A stretch of 64,000 nucleotides of DNA from Pseudopyrenochaeta lycopersici (lineage: Eukaryota > Ascomycota > Dothideomycetes > Pleosporales > Pseudopyrenochaetaceae). The stretch lies in NCBI GenBank assembly GCA_003313425.1, contig NHZP01000019.1:682001-746000 (forward strand), written 5' to 3'. Every line of letters starts with the position of its first letter. The stretch's first letter is position 1. The notes beneath the pieces were generated by a model, which had not been told where the DNA came from, searched no databases, and saw only the letters and a program-made list of their open reading frames with translations. This document shows positions 41,133-53,900 of the stretch, piece by piece. The position numbers and the translations under genes were made by a program.

Positions 41133-44100
41133 TAACCCTATTATAAAATCTATAGAAATATCTGCCTAGGGTTTATTAGGTAGCTCTATAGCTTATATTT
41201 CTCTATATAGTGCGTAAGTACTGTGTTTATTCTTATAACAGTCCGCGTATTTTTTAATAAACTGTTTAACCTTAGCCTTTATATTCTTGAAGCCGTAGTA
41301 TTACTATATAAGTTCTATTATTCTCTTAATTCCTAGGTAACTATATACTAGGTTATTATAGTGTTATTAGATAATTGCTATTTATAATTCTTTAAGTACT
41401 TTAGACGTAATTATTATAGTGTTGTTTAATAACTTATTAGGTCCTAGGCTTCTATCTTAGTTTACTTAAAGGATAGCATCGCTAATTATTGTTTTTATTC
41501 CTGCGATATCTGATCTGCAGCTAAAAGCATTAGCTCTGCTGTTATCCTTTCCTAGCGTGTATATAATCTTAAACTTATATTATCTTAACATTTTAGCCTA
41601 TCTAACCTATCTTTAGTTTAAGGTCTTAGTAGTAGTAAAATTAACTAAGTTCTTATAATCTGTAAATATTATAAGATCTAAGCAGCTCTCTGCGTAGATC
41701 TGCTAGTAGTTAAGGGCGTTAATAACTGCTATAAGTTCTTTATTATGCACGTTGTAGCGTTCCTTAGGGTCTGTAAATTTCTAGGAGTAGTAGGTAATTA
41801 GGTGCTATTTCCTATTATGTTCTTATTTTACTATTACACCTAGTATAAGGTCTAAGGTATCTGTTTTAAACTATAAGAGTTCTCCTATTTAGAATATAAT
41901 TAATACTAGTAGTATAATATAGGCTTCTTTAAGTATCTAGAATACTTTTCTTTATTTATCTTCCTATTCTTATTTTATCTCTTTTCTTATAAGCTTAGTA
42001 AGTAGCATAGATTTTTTAGAGAAGTCCTTAATAAACTATTAGTTAAAGTTAATAAATCTTATAAATAACTATATATCTTTAACTATTTTAGGTTTAGGCT
42101 ATTCTTTTACTACTCTTATTTTTTCTTTACTTATCTTTACTCTATATATACTTACTATATATCCTAAGAATTTAACTTCTTTCTTATAGAACTTATACTT
42201 CTTAGGTTTAAGTAGTAAACTAAATCTTCCTAAATAAGTAAGAACTATTTTAACGTACTTAATATGTTCCTATAGATTATTAGAGTATACGAGGATATTA
42301 TTAAGGTATACGATAATAAATATATCTAGGTATTCTCTTAATATATTGTTAATAAGTACCTAGTATATAGCTAGTGCGTTAGTAAGACTAAAAAGTATTA
42401 CTATATACTTATAGTAGCTGTAGCGTGTCCTAAACGTAGACTTCTATTCTTTACCTTCCTTTATATAAATAAGGTTATACGCTCCTCTTAATTCTAATAC
42501 TGTAAAGACTTTTATAAAGGCTAGTTAATCTTATAGTTCTGCTATATTTAGTAAAAAGTATTAATTCTTTATTATAATATTATTAAGCTTTTAGTAGTTA
42601 ACGTATAATCTTAGTTTCTTATTCTTTTTTAGTATAAATAATATAGAGTATCCTGCTAGCAATTATAATTCTCTAATAAATCCTTTCTTTAAGTTTATCT
42701 TAATATATTTACGTAAGGTTTTAAGTTCTTTTTCTAATAAACTATAGATTAGGCTAAAAGTTAGTTACTTTCCTTCCTGTAGGATAATCTTATAATCCTA
42801 GGGTTAATGCTTAGGTAATACTTTTATAGTTATCTCTTCCTAAAAGAGTAACGTATATTCTTTATACTTATTAGGGATTACTAGAGTTACGCTTTACTCC
42901 TTAACTCTAGCTTATTAGTGTATAGGCCTCCTATTAGTACCTGCTAAGTTAGACCCTTATGTCTTAAGGTTGTCCTTATTTAAAGTAAGGATCTTAATTA
43001 TTATCTTCTTACAGTACTAGGACAAAAGTTTATTCGCGTCGCGCACGTGCCAGAACAACAACACGCGAACGCGCAGAACTACTGCTTCTCCAACTTAACA
43101 TAACTACATTAAAATAAGAGCTTTTAGCACAGAAATTAGTAGTAATTAAATACAGGGAGGTAAATTATTAGAAAGCTAGCGCAATTATATTCTAGCCTAG
43201 AAAGAGGCGGGTGTGCGGACTAAGGAAATCGCAGAGACTCTTAGCTGTTCGCAACGCTGCGTTCAGAAGACAATACAACGATAGGAGACTACTACTAGCA
43301 ACACCTCGCGCCCTCAGATAGGCCGTCCACCTATTTTAACTAGGCGCGATTATCGTAAGCTGCTTCGCCTTGCTAGAAAGTTCCTAAAAATTAAGTACCG
43401 TAAGCTCCTTAAAGAGGCTAGCATATAAGTAGCTAATAAAGCTACCCCTTATATATTAAAGAAGACTATTTAACGTACCCTCTTTAAAGCTAGATTATAT
43501 AAGTTTAGAGTAAAGCGCAGACTAAGAATTAATAGAGCTACAGTAATTTTACGTCTTAAGTTTGCTGCAGATTAGCATAGCTTTAATTAGCAGAGGACAG
43601 TCTTTAGGTTCAGCGACGAGTACTTAATCGCCCAAGGCTCTAGCCACGACACACTATAGGTATAGCGATTACCTAATAAGAAATAGAGGCATAAGATAAT
43701 AGATAAGGTTACCACTGCTCGCCAATCTGCTCGCATAGTGTAGGCGTCAATATAGATAACTGCAGGGGTCGTGTTAGGCGTAGTCCTCTAGTAATTATAA
43801 CCCGCGATCCATCAGCACAACGTAAAGGCTATAGCGCGTAGAGTTATACTTAGGCCCTTAAGGAAGGCCTATTGCCTTAATATAGAGCTAGCAAGAGGTT
43901 TATACAGGATAACTTACGTATCTATACTACTACTCTCTTAAAAGAGTAGTTAGAGGTTCACAGCATATAGACAGTTAACTTCCTACCATATTCTCTAGAC
44001 CTTAACCTAATTAAACATCTCTAGTAGGCACTTAAACAGAAGGTTTATAAGCTCTACCCTAAGTTTAATTATATAGGAGAGTCTGAAGATAACTAGGATC

Positions 44101-46020
44101 GCTTTAAAATAGGGTTATTAGAGGCGTGGGCAGCTATCCCTAACTTACTAATCCGCAAGCTAATCACTAGCATGCCACACCGCCTTAACGCTGTAAGACT
44201 TGCACAGGGCTACCAGACTAAATATTAAGTGTATTACGATTAATTTACGCTAAAAATTGTCTAGTTTAGTCTATCCTACGTGATGTTATAGTGCTTTAAA
44301 GTTGAGGGTTTAAGTAGTGATAGGGACGCTAACCTCCTTGGCGAACAGACTTTTGTCCTGTAACTGTATCTACCTAGGCACTTGGCTGCAGCGTAAGCTT
44401 GCTTATAGTTGCGTTCGTTCTACAGTATTTAAACGAGAACTTCTTTCTTTTCTAATCTATGTCTAGACTATGTTCTCTTAACTATAGGAGTCCTAGTATT
44501 ATATTATGTTATGATAGTCTAAAGACGTCTAGGTCGATTGTTTCCTTATAGTTCTAGATAATAAGTTGCACGCTCTGTACTTCGTGTGTAATTACGGACT
44601 CTAATAGCATTAGTTATCTATTAGCTATAGTTAATAGATATAGTACTAATTTTAACGATAGGATAAGGCTAGCTTATTCTATCGCTCGCGCAGAAATATA
44701 TCTGTTATGCTCTAGAATCTACTAGTGCCTTTATCTAGCTTCTATTAAGCTTAGTATTTAGCTTAAGGAGTCCTTATGCGCCTGTTGCGCATAGAGTTTA
44801 TAATTCTTACTTATTAGTAGGCGCGATTCTAAAAAAGGCTCCTCCTAATACCTGTTTAGTGTCTTAACGTCTTTGTACTTAAGGTAGTTAGAGTTAAGGC
44901 ACGTTTACTATTATTACTAATTATATTCTCTATTAAAGACTAGCTATATTACTATAGTAGCTGTAAAGTTGTTATTCCTTAGAAAATAGAGGACAGTCCT
45001 CTTATTCTATAGGTAGTTGTCGCACTTAACTTTAAGATAATTATACTATTAGTATTTATATTAGTAAAATAAGTAAGAGAAGTATCCCTATTCTATTTTA
45101 CTTAAGTAGTGTATTATACACAGATCTGTAGTGCAGAAAGACTAGTAGATAATACTGTATCGCTTATTACGTGGGTCTATTAAGTAGTCTAGTACTAGTT
45201 TTTATAGTCCTTTACGCATAGTATGTAGGGCTTAAGCTGCCTCTGCGCGCTTGTAATAGTCTCTAGCTTCCTCCTCTGTAAGAAGCTAGTTAGGGTCAAC
45301 ATTTTCCTTATCGTCCTCCTAATATATTTATTATTTAAGCTAAGTATAGATATCTTACTTCTTACTATCTATAAGCACAATTTTACTATAGGAGTTAACT
45401 TAAAGGTACCCTTATTATACTAGGTCCTAAGTATTAGGTACGTAGAAGGCGTCTTCCTGTTTTAATAGTAGTAGTATTTAGCATTATAATACGTATTTAG
45501 GGGTCTTAACTACTAGGGGTTCTAGTACCTATATTTATCTAGCTTATTAAAGTTTCTATAGTGCGTCCCTAATACTTACAGGTTACTATACTTTCTTAGC
45601 TTTCTCTGCCTATTCTTATATTACTTTTATATAATATTTAAGGTAATAATAGTATTCCTATAATATATCTTGTATTACTTATTTAGCTAGGATAATTATA
45701 CTTATTCCTTATTTTATAGCTGCTTCTTATTCTTCTAAGGTTAGCGCGTTAATATATTATACTTTGTATATATATTATGCGCGTAGTTAGTAGTTAAGTT
45801 CTGCGATATCTTTTTCTACTTCTGTAGGCGTTATTAGCTTTAGGGTTCTTAGTTAATATTAGCTTTAGAAGTTCTCCTCTTTTTATTCCTTTATTAGGAG
45901 TACTATAGTATTATTAAGGTCTTTTACAGCATCTTTATAGACTAGGGATAAAGAGCTGTTACTCTCTTCCTCCTTATTATTATACTAGGTTCCTAGAATC
46001 CTTCTCTTAGTAGGTTCTAG
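41133..46020 (-). mobile_element. Ty3/gypsy relic, minus strand (pol part)
   Basis: Read on the minus strand, this is degraded pol: protease and reverse transcriptase toward the right (44.4-46.0 kb and 42.0-43.0 kb), RNase H near 41.6-42 kb and the start of integrase near 41.2-41.5 kb. The last part parallels 62030-62450 almost line by line. A Tc1/mariner element splits it at 43012-44366, and the 13-kb LTR element ends it at 46020. Its gag continues at 59043 on the other side of that insertion. Confidence 0.65.
43012..44366 (+). mobile_element. Tc1/mariner transposon, RIP-damaged
   Basis: The 1355-bp element is bounded by ~26-bp inverted repeats (left starts CAGTACTAGGACAAAAG; right, inverted, CAGTTACAGGACAAAAG) and by TA dinucleotides at 43010-43011 and 44367-44368, the Tc1/mariner target. 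The plus-strand transposase is still readable: an HTH (TKEIAETLSCSQRCVQKTI), a DDE start FSDEYLIAQGSS with LWVWR, and a C-terminus including PYSLDLNLIKHL (the conserved PYSPDLNPIE region) and MPHRLNAVRLAQGYQTKY. Several TAG codons lie where the family has Gln or Trp codons, so the gene is dead. It interrupts the minus-strand gypsy pol. Confidence 0.88.
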
Positions 46021-46378
46021 TGTGGAGTTAACAAGGTGGTTCGGCACAATCCCGCAGTTCTGGTGTTGTGAATGAGAGGTAACGTTGGAATCCAAGCGTG
46101 CGTAAATAACAGGAGCAGCCCTGCCTGTGCAGTCTGCTAGAAACGAAGGTAAGTATGGAGCCTGATTAAAAGTAATAAACAAAATAGTCTGAAATCTTAT
46201 TGAATTGACGTAACTAATGCACTAGCTACTTTGCAAAATCTCAGTTTTGAAGTGAATTCTCGTAGTGTGTGGTGCATGACGTTGAGATCTCTCGCATCTC
46301 CAAGTCTTATCATCAAATCTCGCTGACAAAGGAAACCCATCATCACCTAATTGCCCAGGTACCCTGTGCAACAGCACA
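46021..46378 (-). repeat. Left (3') LTR of the 13-kb element
   Basis: This 358-bp repeat is nearly identical to 58685-59042. On the element's strand it begins TGTGCTGTTGCACAGGG and ends TTGTTAACTCCACA. The adjoining internal sequence, read on the minus strand, is AAGTAGGGGAGGTT, a plausible polypurine tract next to a 3' LTR. The few differences between the two LTRs are transitions. Confidence 0.85.
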
Positions 46379-46763
46379 AACCTCCCCTACTTCAAGCTCA
46401 GTCCTATTAAGCTCATAAATCCTGCTTATTATTCCTTCTCTTTATAAGCAGAACTATTAGCAGGAGGAGAAGAGAGCTAAGAAAAGACACACAAAAAAAA
46501 GAAAGGAAAGAAAGAAATCGTTGCCCCACGAATAAAGGGAAGGCAGCATAAGCTGCATTTCTGCAGGAGGAGCAGTCCTCGTAATCGTGCAGGTTCCTTT
46601 ATGAACTCTCGCACTTTATCATCAAATCTCTCAAAGACAGTAGGAAAAACAAAAGAAAACGCGCCTTAACCTTGCTGTTAAAGACGCTAGCAAGTATGCC
46701 ATCGTCCTAATATCCTTCAAACAACCTGGAGGCACTCAGCCAATTAGAGTCTGTCAAGCCTCA

Positions 46764-46787
46764 CCTAACGATTGCTGATTAGTTAGG
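46764..46787. repeat. Junction hairpin repeat, copy 1
   Basis: Arms CCTAAC and GTTAGG enclose the 12-nt loop GATTGCTGATTA. Outer CTGTC (46751-46755) can pair with GACAG just downstream. Related copies lie at 50773-50795 and 55771-55793. It sits at the end of the third coding segment of the 13-kb element. Confidence 0.6.
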
Positions 46788-46799
46788 CTCTCGACAGTG

Positions 46800-49700
46800 C
46801 AGCTAAATCACTCTTACTTCTTCTTCTTAATCTCCTTAATCCTCTTGCTACGACGAGGAGTCTGCGACAGTGCATGCAGATTTGACGCGCTTATGTTAGG
46901 TTGCGCTTGCCCAGGACAAGAAGGCGCGAGAGGAGGTCCCATAGGTAACTAACCAAGCGAATATTAACTTAGCGCCTGTTACTGCGATAATAACCTTCGT
47001 AAACTAGCATAAGTTAAAGTCTGCGGAGACTTAGTTACGCTTTAGATAGACAGACGCCTTAGTTTCTCCTTCCTGTCTAGCATCCTAGCAGCCTTACTAT
47101 TAGGATTATTAGAAAGCTCCTCAAGAACCTTATCTAGGGCAGTGCGTTGTTTAACCTGCCTATTATGCTTCTACCACTCAGCTTCCTAAGCTAGATTTAT
47201 ACCTTTATTTAAGAAGAATGACCTGTTAGGTACGCTAAGGTCTTTATCTTCCCTAAAAGCAAGCTTCTTATAATGCTAGCAGACAACCTAATACTCTTTA
47301 ATTATCTTTACTATAGCCTTCCTAGTATCCTTAATAAATTAACAGATTAAACTAGGATTAGGCTAATCTGTGAACAAGTCTATTAGTTCCTCTAAAACTA
47401 GCAGAGAGTCCTATCTTAGCTAATAGTTCACAGCCTTAGCAATATTTAATAAGTATACTAGTGTAATATCTCTAGGAAAGGCCTACTTAACGCCTCTATA
47501 GTAATTTAAGTGTCCAGAAGGTGACTTTAGCGCGGCAGTTAAGCTTTAAAAGGCAGCAGCGAGCTCTTAATAGGAGCCTATCTTAGGAATCTCTATCGTA
47601 GTTATGTCCTCTTCTACCTTAACAAACTAAGGTAAGATAGTTCGTCGTTACTTAGTTGCAGGCCTAGTAGATCCATAAGGCAGCCTAGGATTAGAGATAC
47701 AGACGTGACTAGCCTTGTAAGGCTGGTTAAACTATTTAATGTTAGGGAATTTCGCACTGCAACTCTCTGGCCAGTCCCTCTTATTATCCTATCCCTTAAT
47801 ATAACTAGTAGAGTTCTTAAGTCCTAAGTTTTCTCGCTAGTTCTAGTACTTGTAGATAATATTATAAAAGCTACGTAGTATCTACGTACAGTTATCCTTA
47901 TCTTTATTATTAAAAGAAACGCTTCCTTAGATAATGTCTACGCCTCTACCTAAGTATACAGCCTTAGAGATGTTTAAGTTAACGTAACAGAAGTAAGTCC
48001 TATCCCTAGGCTTAGTGTATTTCGTGTAGTAAGGGTAGGAAATTAGGTTAGGCTCTTTTCGCAAGACTGCGTACAGCAGCCAGTATTTAACGTCACCTCG
48101 CACAAGCTGCTGCATTAACGAATAATACATTACCTAACACCAGCTAAGGTTGCTTTTACTATTAATTAGCCGCGTGTAGTAGAGGTATATATTAAAACTT
48201 TAATTAAGGATTAAGACTAGCTTAGGATCCTTAAAAATCTAGCTAAAGGCGTCGTAGGTAATACTGCCGTATTCCTTAAATACTTTAACATATACTCTCT
48301 AATTAAGAGCCTTAGCAACTTCATCCTAGTTAATTTAGACTTAAACTTTTACTAGGCGATAATAATAGCTCTTTAAGTCTTAATGCGTATAGTCTCCTTA
48401 AAACGGGGCTGAGAACAGAACTTGAGTTACTAGGTCTGATTAGAGCTAGCCCTATTAATCCTGACAATAGTATAGTATCTTAAGCAGCTAAACTGTGTTT
48501 AAAATGCTAAGGCTTTAAGTAAGCAGGCCTATCTTGCTAGCCACGTATTAGTAATGTTGCTAGCACACCTTGCGATAGTCAAATACCTAACTACCCTGCC
48601 TATCCCTAAGAGTGCTGAAATTCACATACTCTTAATACTAGGTATTAATCAGCTAGACGCGCTCACTATTATTTAACTTCCTAGACGTAAGCAACGCAGT
48701 TATCTTAACTAGAGCAGACTGTTTGTTTATACAGTTGTATCCCTTACGCGATTTTACTGCGATACTAGTTTTAAGCGAGATGTCTTCTTTAATTAAGTCT
48801 TAAACGTTAATACTATCGTTAAGTGTTACTAACAGTATTTCTAACTCTTCGCGTAACTACCTTACTAATTCTAAGTCTCTTACGCGAATCTTATCTAGAG
48901 TAAGAGGCTGCGTAGAGGGAAATCTCTAACGCCGCCTAAGACGGAATTTCTCTTAAAGGGCCTCTACTGCCTTAACTTATTATTAAGTGCGCCTGTTTCC
49001 TTTTAAATATCGTTCTTCTAGCTAGATCTCTTAAATACTTTCAGCTGTAATAGACAGCCTGTCCGTTTAAGGCTCGCCTAGCTTCTCTAGCTTATTCTAG
49101 ATGTTGCTTCTAAATTCTTTACTTATGCGTTAATAACTAAGACTAGAAGGCTTAATAACTTACGTGCGCCCTCTAATATTTAATAAAGTAGCGGGGCTTT
49201 AGCTTCTAGTACGTTTAGAGGCAGTTATCGCTAAGGCTGTTGTCTAAACGCTAACCTTAGCCGCAGAATTATTTTTGCTATTACTAGCAGCAGGAAGAAG
49301 TAACTTAGTCTGCTTATAATACCTAAAATAATTCTCTTACAGCTACTTAGGCGGAATAGTTATATTTAGAGGAAGCTTCGTTCCTGCATGTAATTGCTTT
49401 CTATACTATTTAATTGCCTCTGTCTAGAACATCTAGTTAAGATACCCCTCCCTAGAGCGCGTGTCTATATTATCAGCCGTAATCCTAGAGGCAGGCATCT
49501 TATGCTTATTAACGATACTGCGTAACTCAGCGTTACTGTCCTTATAATACTTCTTTATCTAAGCAAGTATATTAGCTATCTGCTAACGTACTTCTTCCTA
49601 GTTAGTAATATTAATAAATCTATCCTATCTCCTCCTTACAGATTATTATTAATAGTAAAGAGCTGTATTAAGAAAGGGAGCGAGGTTGTCTAGCGAGGTC

Positions 49701-50350
49701 CTGCGTAATAACTATTAGACTGCCGTCACGCCAGAGTGCGAGTACACTACCTGAACAAAATATGGAATAAGGACCTGCCTCAGTATATGCTGATAGTGTT
49801 CGTCCAGATAGGTAAACGCGCTCTCTGTCTCCTTTTTCCTCTTCTTCTTATAAGTATCTATATCCTTAAGTATAGGATATTACTGCTTAAAAGCAGTAAT
49901 GCCTCTATACTGCGACATTAGGCTTAGTCTTCTTTTTAGAAATTCTCTAGTCGCGATAATAAGGGTTAAAGTCTTATTAAAGTAAGTTACTAAGGCCACT
50001 ATCTAATTATCTACTATGCCCTTCTGTTTAACAGGCGAGACTTACAGTAAGCTTTAAACCTAAGTGTCTACTGTAATCCCTGCGTGCTAAGGGACTTTAA
50101 CGTTACTATAACGCTTAAGCTTAGTTCTATAGTCTTTAATAGCTTCTTTACTAGTAAATCGCACAATCTCTGTTAGCGCAGGCTTAATTGTAGTCGTAGT
50201 TAGTTAAGGATTTAGATTTAATAGTAGGGGTAGGCGCTTCCTAGGCTGTTTGGGTGTCTAAGGCAGCTGTAACATTGCTTAAAGTTTATACCTAACAGGC
50301 ACTTATATGTCTACCTTAGAAAGTTTTAATAGATAGTAACAAGAAGTAAG
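46800..50350 (-). pseudogene. Third gene of the LTR element: oxygenase-like, RIP-inactivated
   Basis: The longest surviving frame (48130-47927, minus) reads MQQLVRGDVKYWLLYAVLR, then LISYPYYTKYTKPRDRTYF and CYVNLNIS; beyond stops the text continues with SHVCISNPRLPYGSTRPA near 47670-47710. From memory of fungal proteins, a Pezizomycotina family resembling 2-oxoglutarate/Fe(II) oxygenases has this order, with an HxD in the first motif and a His in a later PHGS motif. Here both histidines and the Asp read Tyr, Tyr and Asn, each one transition away. Basic C-terminal sequence (RRSKRIKEIKKKK, near 46830-46870) could be a nuclear signal. It lies between pol and the 3' LTR, where retrotransposons normally carry nothing or an env-like gene. 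The family call is tentative. Confidence 0.5.
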
Positions 50351-50772
50351 AAAGAGAAACTTAGGCCCTGTAGGATTAACTACAGGCTTAAGATTTAGAG
50401 GGGGTTTAAGCGGCGGAGGGTATCTTTCCCTCCCTAACTTTACTTAAAAGCCCTGCTAAGGCTCGTTAACATAGTAAAAGGTAAAGTTACTATTATTTTA
50501 ACTCCTTTCTATTACCTAATTAGCTAGCATAGCAGGTTCTCTTAAGAGTTAGCTACTTAGGAACGTTTCCTAAGCAGGTCTTATCTTACTGCTAAACACA
50601 GCTATAAACTTACTTTCACACTTTAAAATATTAATTATCTTATCTTCTACCTCCTTTAATTAATTCTGCATCTTTAAATTGTCGCTCTATAGCCTTATGG
50701 TTGCGTTGCAGCTGTTAGCGCAGATATTAAGTTGTCTAGCTAATCAGATTTCAGCAGGTCTTGCTAAGCTCA

Positions 50773-50795
50773 CCTAGCGATTGCTAATTAGCTAG
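50773..50795. repeat. Junction hairpin repeat, copy 2
   Basis: CTAGC and GCTAG arms flank GATTGCTAATTA, with the same layout as 46764-46787. Upstream, CTAGCTAATCAG at about 50740 offers an alternative longer pairing with ATTAGCTAG. It lies between the pol segment and the third coding segment. Confidence 0.6.
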
Positions 50796-50949
50796 ATTCT
50801 TTAACACCCTAGTTTCTCTACTATTTTTGATCGCGTAGTAAGAAGATTAACCTCCCAGCGACTCTAAATAATATTTCGTTTAATTTTAACTTATTTTTAT
50901 ATGTCTAGGAGGTTGCGCTGCGTATGTATAATACTAAATATGTAAAAAT

Positions 50950-53900
50950 ATGTGAAAATTTAATAAAGGAAATACAGCCCCTCCCCTGCTTTAAGATAAA
51001 AGCCCGTCCCCTAGGCTTAAGCAAGCTTATCTTCTAAGTTAGAATTAATTTCTAAATTAGGTATTCAAACATATTATTATCTCTTAGTCTCTATTAAAGA
51101 TCTTAGTATAATAATAAGATAGCTGCGCGTAGTTAGCTGTATTATATCTTTAGATAAATCTAAGTCTGTAGGAGGATTATTCTCTTTCTCTTATAACTAA
51201 ATCGCGTCTTAGTTAGGATTCTTAATAACTATAAACTTATTATCTTAAGAGTTATTAGATTAAGCAGGCGGCAGTAAAAAGTTAGCTTTAGTATTCTACA
51301 ATAAAGGATCCTATAGCTTTGCACGACCTTAATACTCCTAAGTAACCTTACTTTTATCTTAAGGTACCTACAGCTTAAGTCTCTATCCTAGGGTAGTGTT
51401 TCTAAATCGCGTGCTGTTAAGGTCTATAAGTTAATAGTTACCTTTATCCTAATTAGTATAAAAGACTTTATATAGTCCTAGCTATCTGCTTATAAGCTTC
51501 TTATCTCTTAATATATTAATATCTCTAGCTAAGTTCTACATTAGTACGAAGTTATCTTCTTTAATTTCCTCTTAATAAATCTCTCTGTAATTATCTTAAT
51601 ATTCCTTCTTTTCGCGTCGTAGGCGCTCAGTTCTCGACACTGCGTCCTTAAGAAATTAATCTCTTAAATCTAGCTGTATAGCTTGCACTACTAATAACTA
51701 GCCTCTTAATATTACTTATCTAAATAGTAATGTCTGCTATGTTAGAAGAGCAAGCTTAATCAGAAGTACTAGATTCTGACCAGTAACTAACTAATAAGGA
51801 GAATATCTAGTCTAACTCTAAGTAGAAATTCTGTCTGCCCACAATACTATTAGAAGATTATTAACCTAAGGTCTAGGAAGCTTTACTAGTACGTTACATA
51901 TTAGCTTATAACTACCCTTAATTTTTCTTATAGCCTAAGGGTTGTATGCTAATACCTAGATCCTCCTAATATAATAAATCTTAGTAAGGGCTTTAACTAC
52001 CTTTCTAAAATTAGGTCCGCTGTCTACAGTAAGTATCTTTATTATGCTCTAGCAACACAAGATTTCCTTATATAAAAACTTAGTAACAGTAGATAACTTA
52101 TTGTTAGCTATTACTCGTGCCTCTAGCTATCTACTAAGGTATTCTCGTGTAATTATAATAAATTTCTTTCCTTAATAATGCGGTATGTAAACAACGTCTA
52201 TAGTAACTCGTTCCTATAATACGTAATAGTAGGTATTTATTAGCATCTCTTACTTGCGACTTAATAATCTCCGCTAGCACTGTTTACATAATACAATCGT
52301 GCGTTGCACCTCTTTATGTATCCTTTCCTACTAGTATCGTTAAGTAAGTATTAAATAGACGCCGTTCACTCCTCTGTAACTAATCTATTAATATACTTCC
52401 TATATAGCTATAGTCTTTAGATTAGGATTATCTATAACTTAATAAATAGCTATATTCTTTATAGACTTTTAGAATAGATAGCCTTCTCGCATAAAGAAAT
52501 TTATTACCCTCTTTTTCTACGCTTGAAGTTATACCCTCGTAAGGCCTTTAGGCTTCTTAAATCTTGTTAAGAACTAAGCAATCGCTTCTAACTCGTCTAA
52601 GTATTACTTATTTAGTACCCTACTTATCTTAGCAGGCGAGGCAAACTTAAGGTTAGCAACTAGGTTTTTAATAAAATCTTTAAGGTCGTCTTTAGTCTTA
52701 TCTAGCTGTTCCTATCCTTCTAGCTTTAGATATCGTAACAACGCATTAGGAATAACATTCTTCTTTCTAGGAATATGCTTAATGTTAAAGTCCTAGGTAA
52801 GGATAGCTGCGAGCTACCTGTTTTAGACTAACCTAGGAACGTTAGGCGATAATCTGTTAAGTTAATAAATAAGCGTCTAAGCGTCCGTTTTAATAGTAAA
52901 ATGTTGTCTATATAGCTAGGTTCTAAATTTCTTTAGCGCCTATAATACTGCCTTGCACTTAAGCTTTATTAAGTGCTAGAGACTCTCAGCTTTTAACTAT
53001 ATTATACTTTTAAATTAACATAGATGTCTTTTTCCGTCTGCTCTAATCTGTTTAAGAGACGCGCCTACGCCTTCCTTACTCGCGTCTACTACTATAAAAA
53101 GCATACCTCTATTCTTGTAATTAGGACTTGCTAACGCTAGGGCTAAAGTAATATATTGCTTTAAGGTACGCATAGCCTCTTATTAAGCCCCCTACTATAT
53201 CTATTTAACGCTAGTCCTTATTAACTAGAATAGAGGCTTCGCGCGAATAGCAAAGCTAGGCACCTATATCCTGTAGTAGACACAGATACCTACAAACGCC
53301 CTTACTTCTTTTACGTTTCTGCATTCTAGCTAATCTAGAATCTTAGCTACTTTCTGTTAATCTAGATATCTCCCTTGCGCAGTAACCTTATATCTAACTA
53401 CCCCTAATCTAGAGACTCCCTAATAATACTTCTTACCTAAAATTATAGCTCTAGCTCTTTCTACGTTAGCTAGAGCCCTGTCTAGCTACTAAATATGTTC
53501 TAATATATATCTTCTTACTCTAGGAAATGCTTCTTCTCCTCTATAGTTAGTTTTAGGACCGCCAGCAGTAATATTATTTATAAAAGGAATAGTATATAGC
53601 TAATAATCCTTTATAATCTTTATAACTACTCGCTAAAAGACTGTAACTAAGTTAGTTGCGCCTTAAACTATCGTACAGTATTAAAGCAAACTAACTGGCG
53701 TATAAAAGGTAGTTATGTCTCTGCTGTCTAGATAAAGTGTAATCTAGTTATATCCTAAGAATAGATCTATAAGAGACAGAATACAACATCTACTAAAACG
53801 CTTAGAGAATTTATCTACTGTCAGAGGTAGATTAGCATCCCTAAGAGACACTACGTTTATCTTAATTAACCTAAGTATTATCTAATAACTCTTATCCTTC

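Noticed and set aside
45985..46182. 65-codon minus-strand frame
   Set aside because: It spans the boundary between gypsy relic and the left LTR of the 13-kb element, so it is not a gene.
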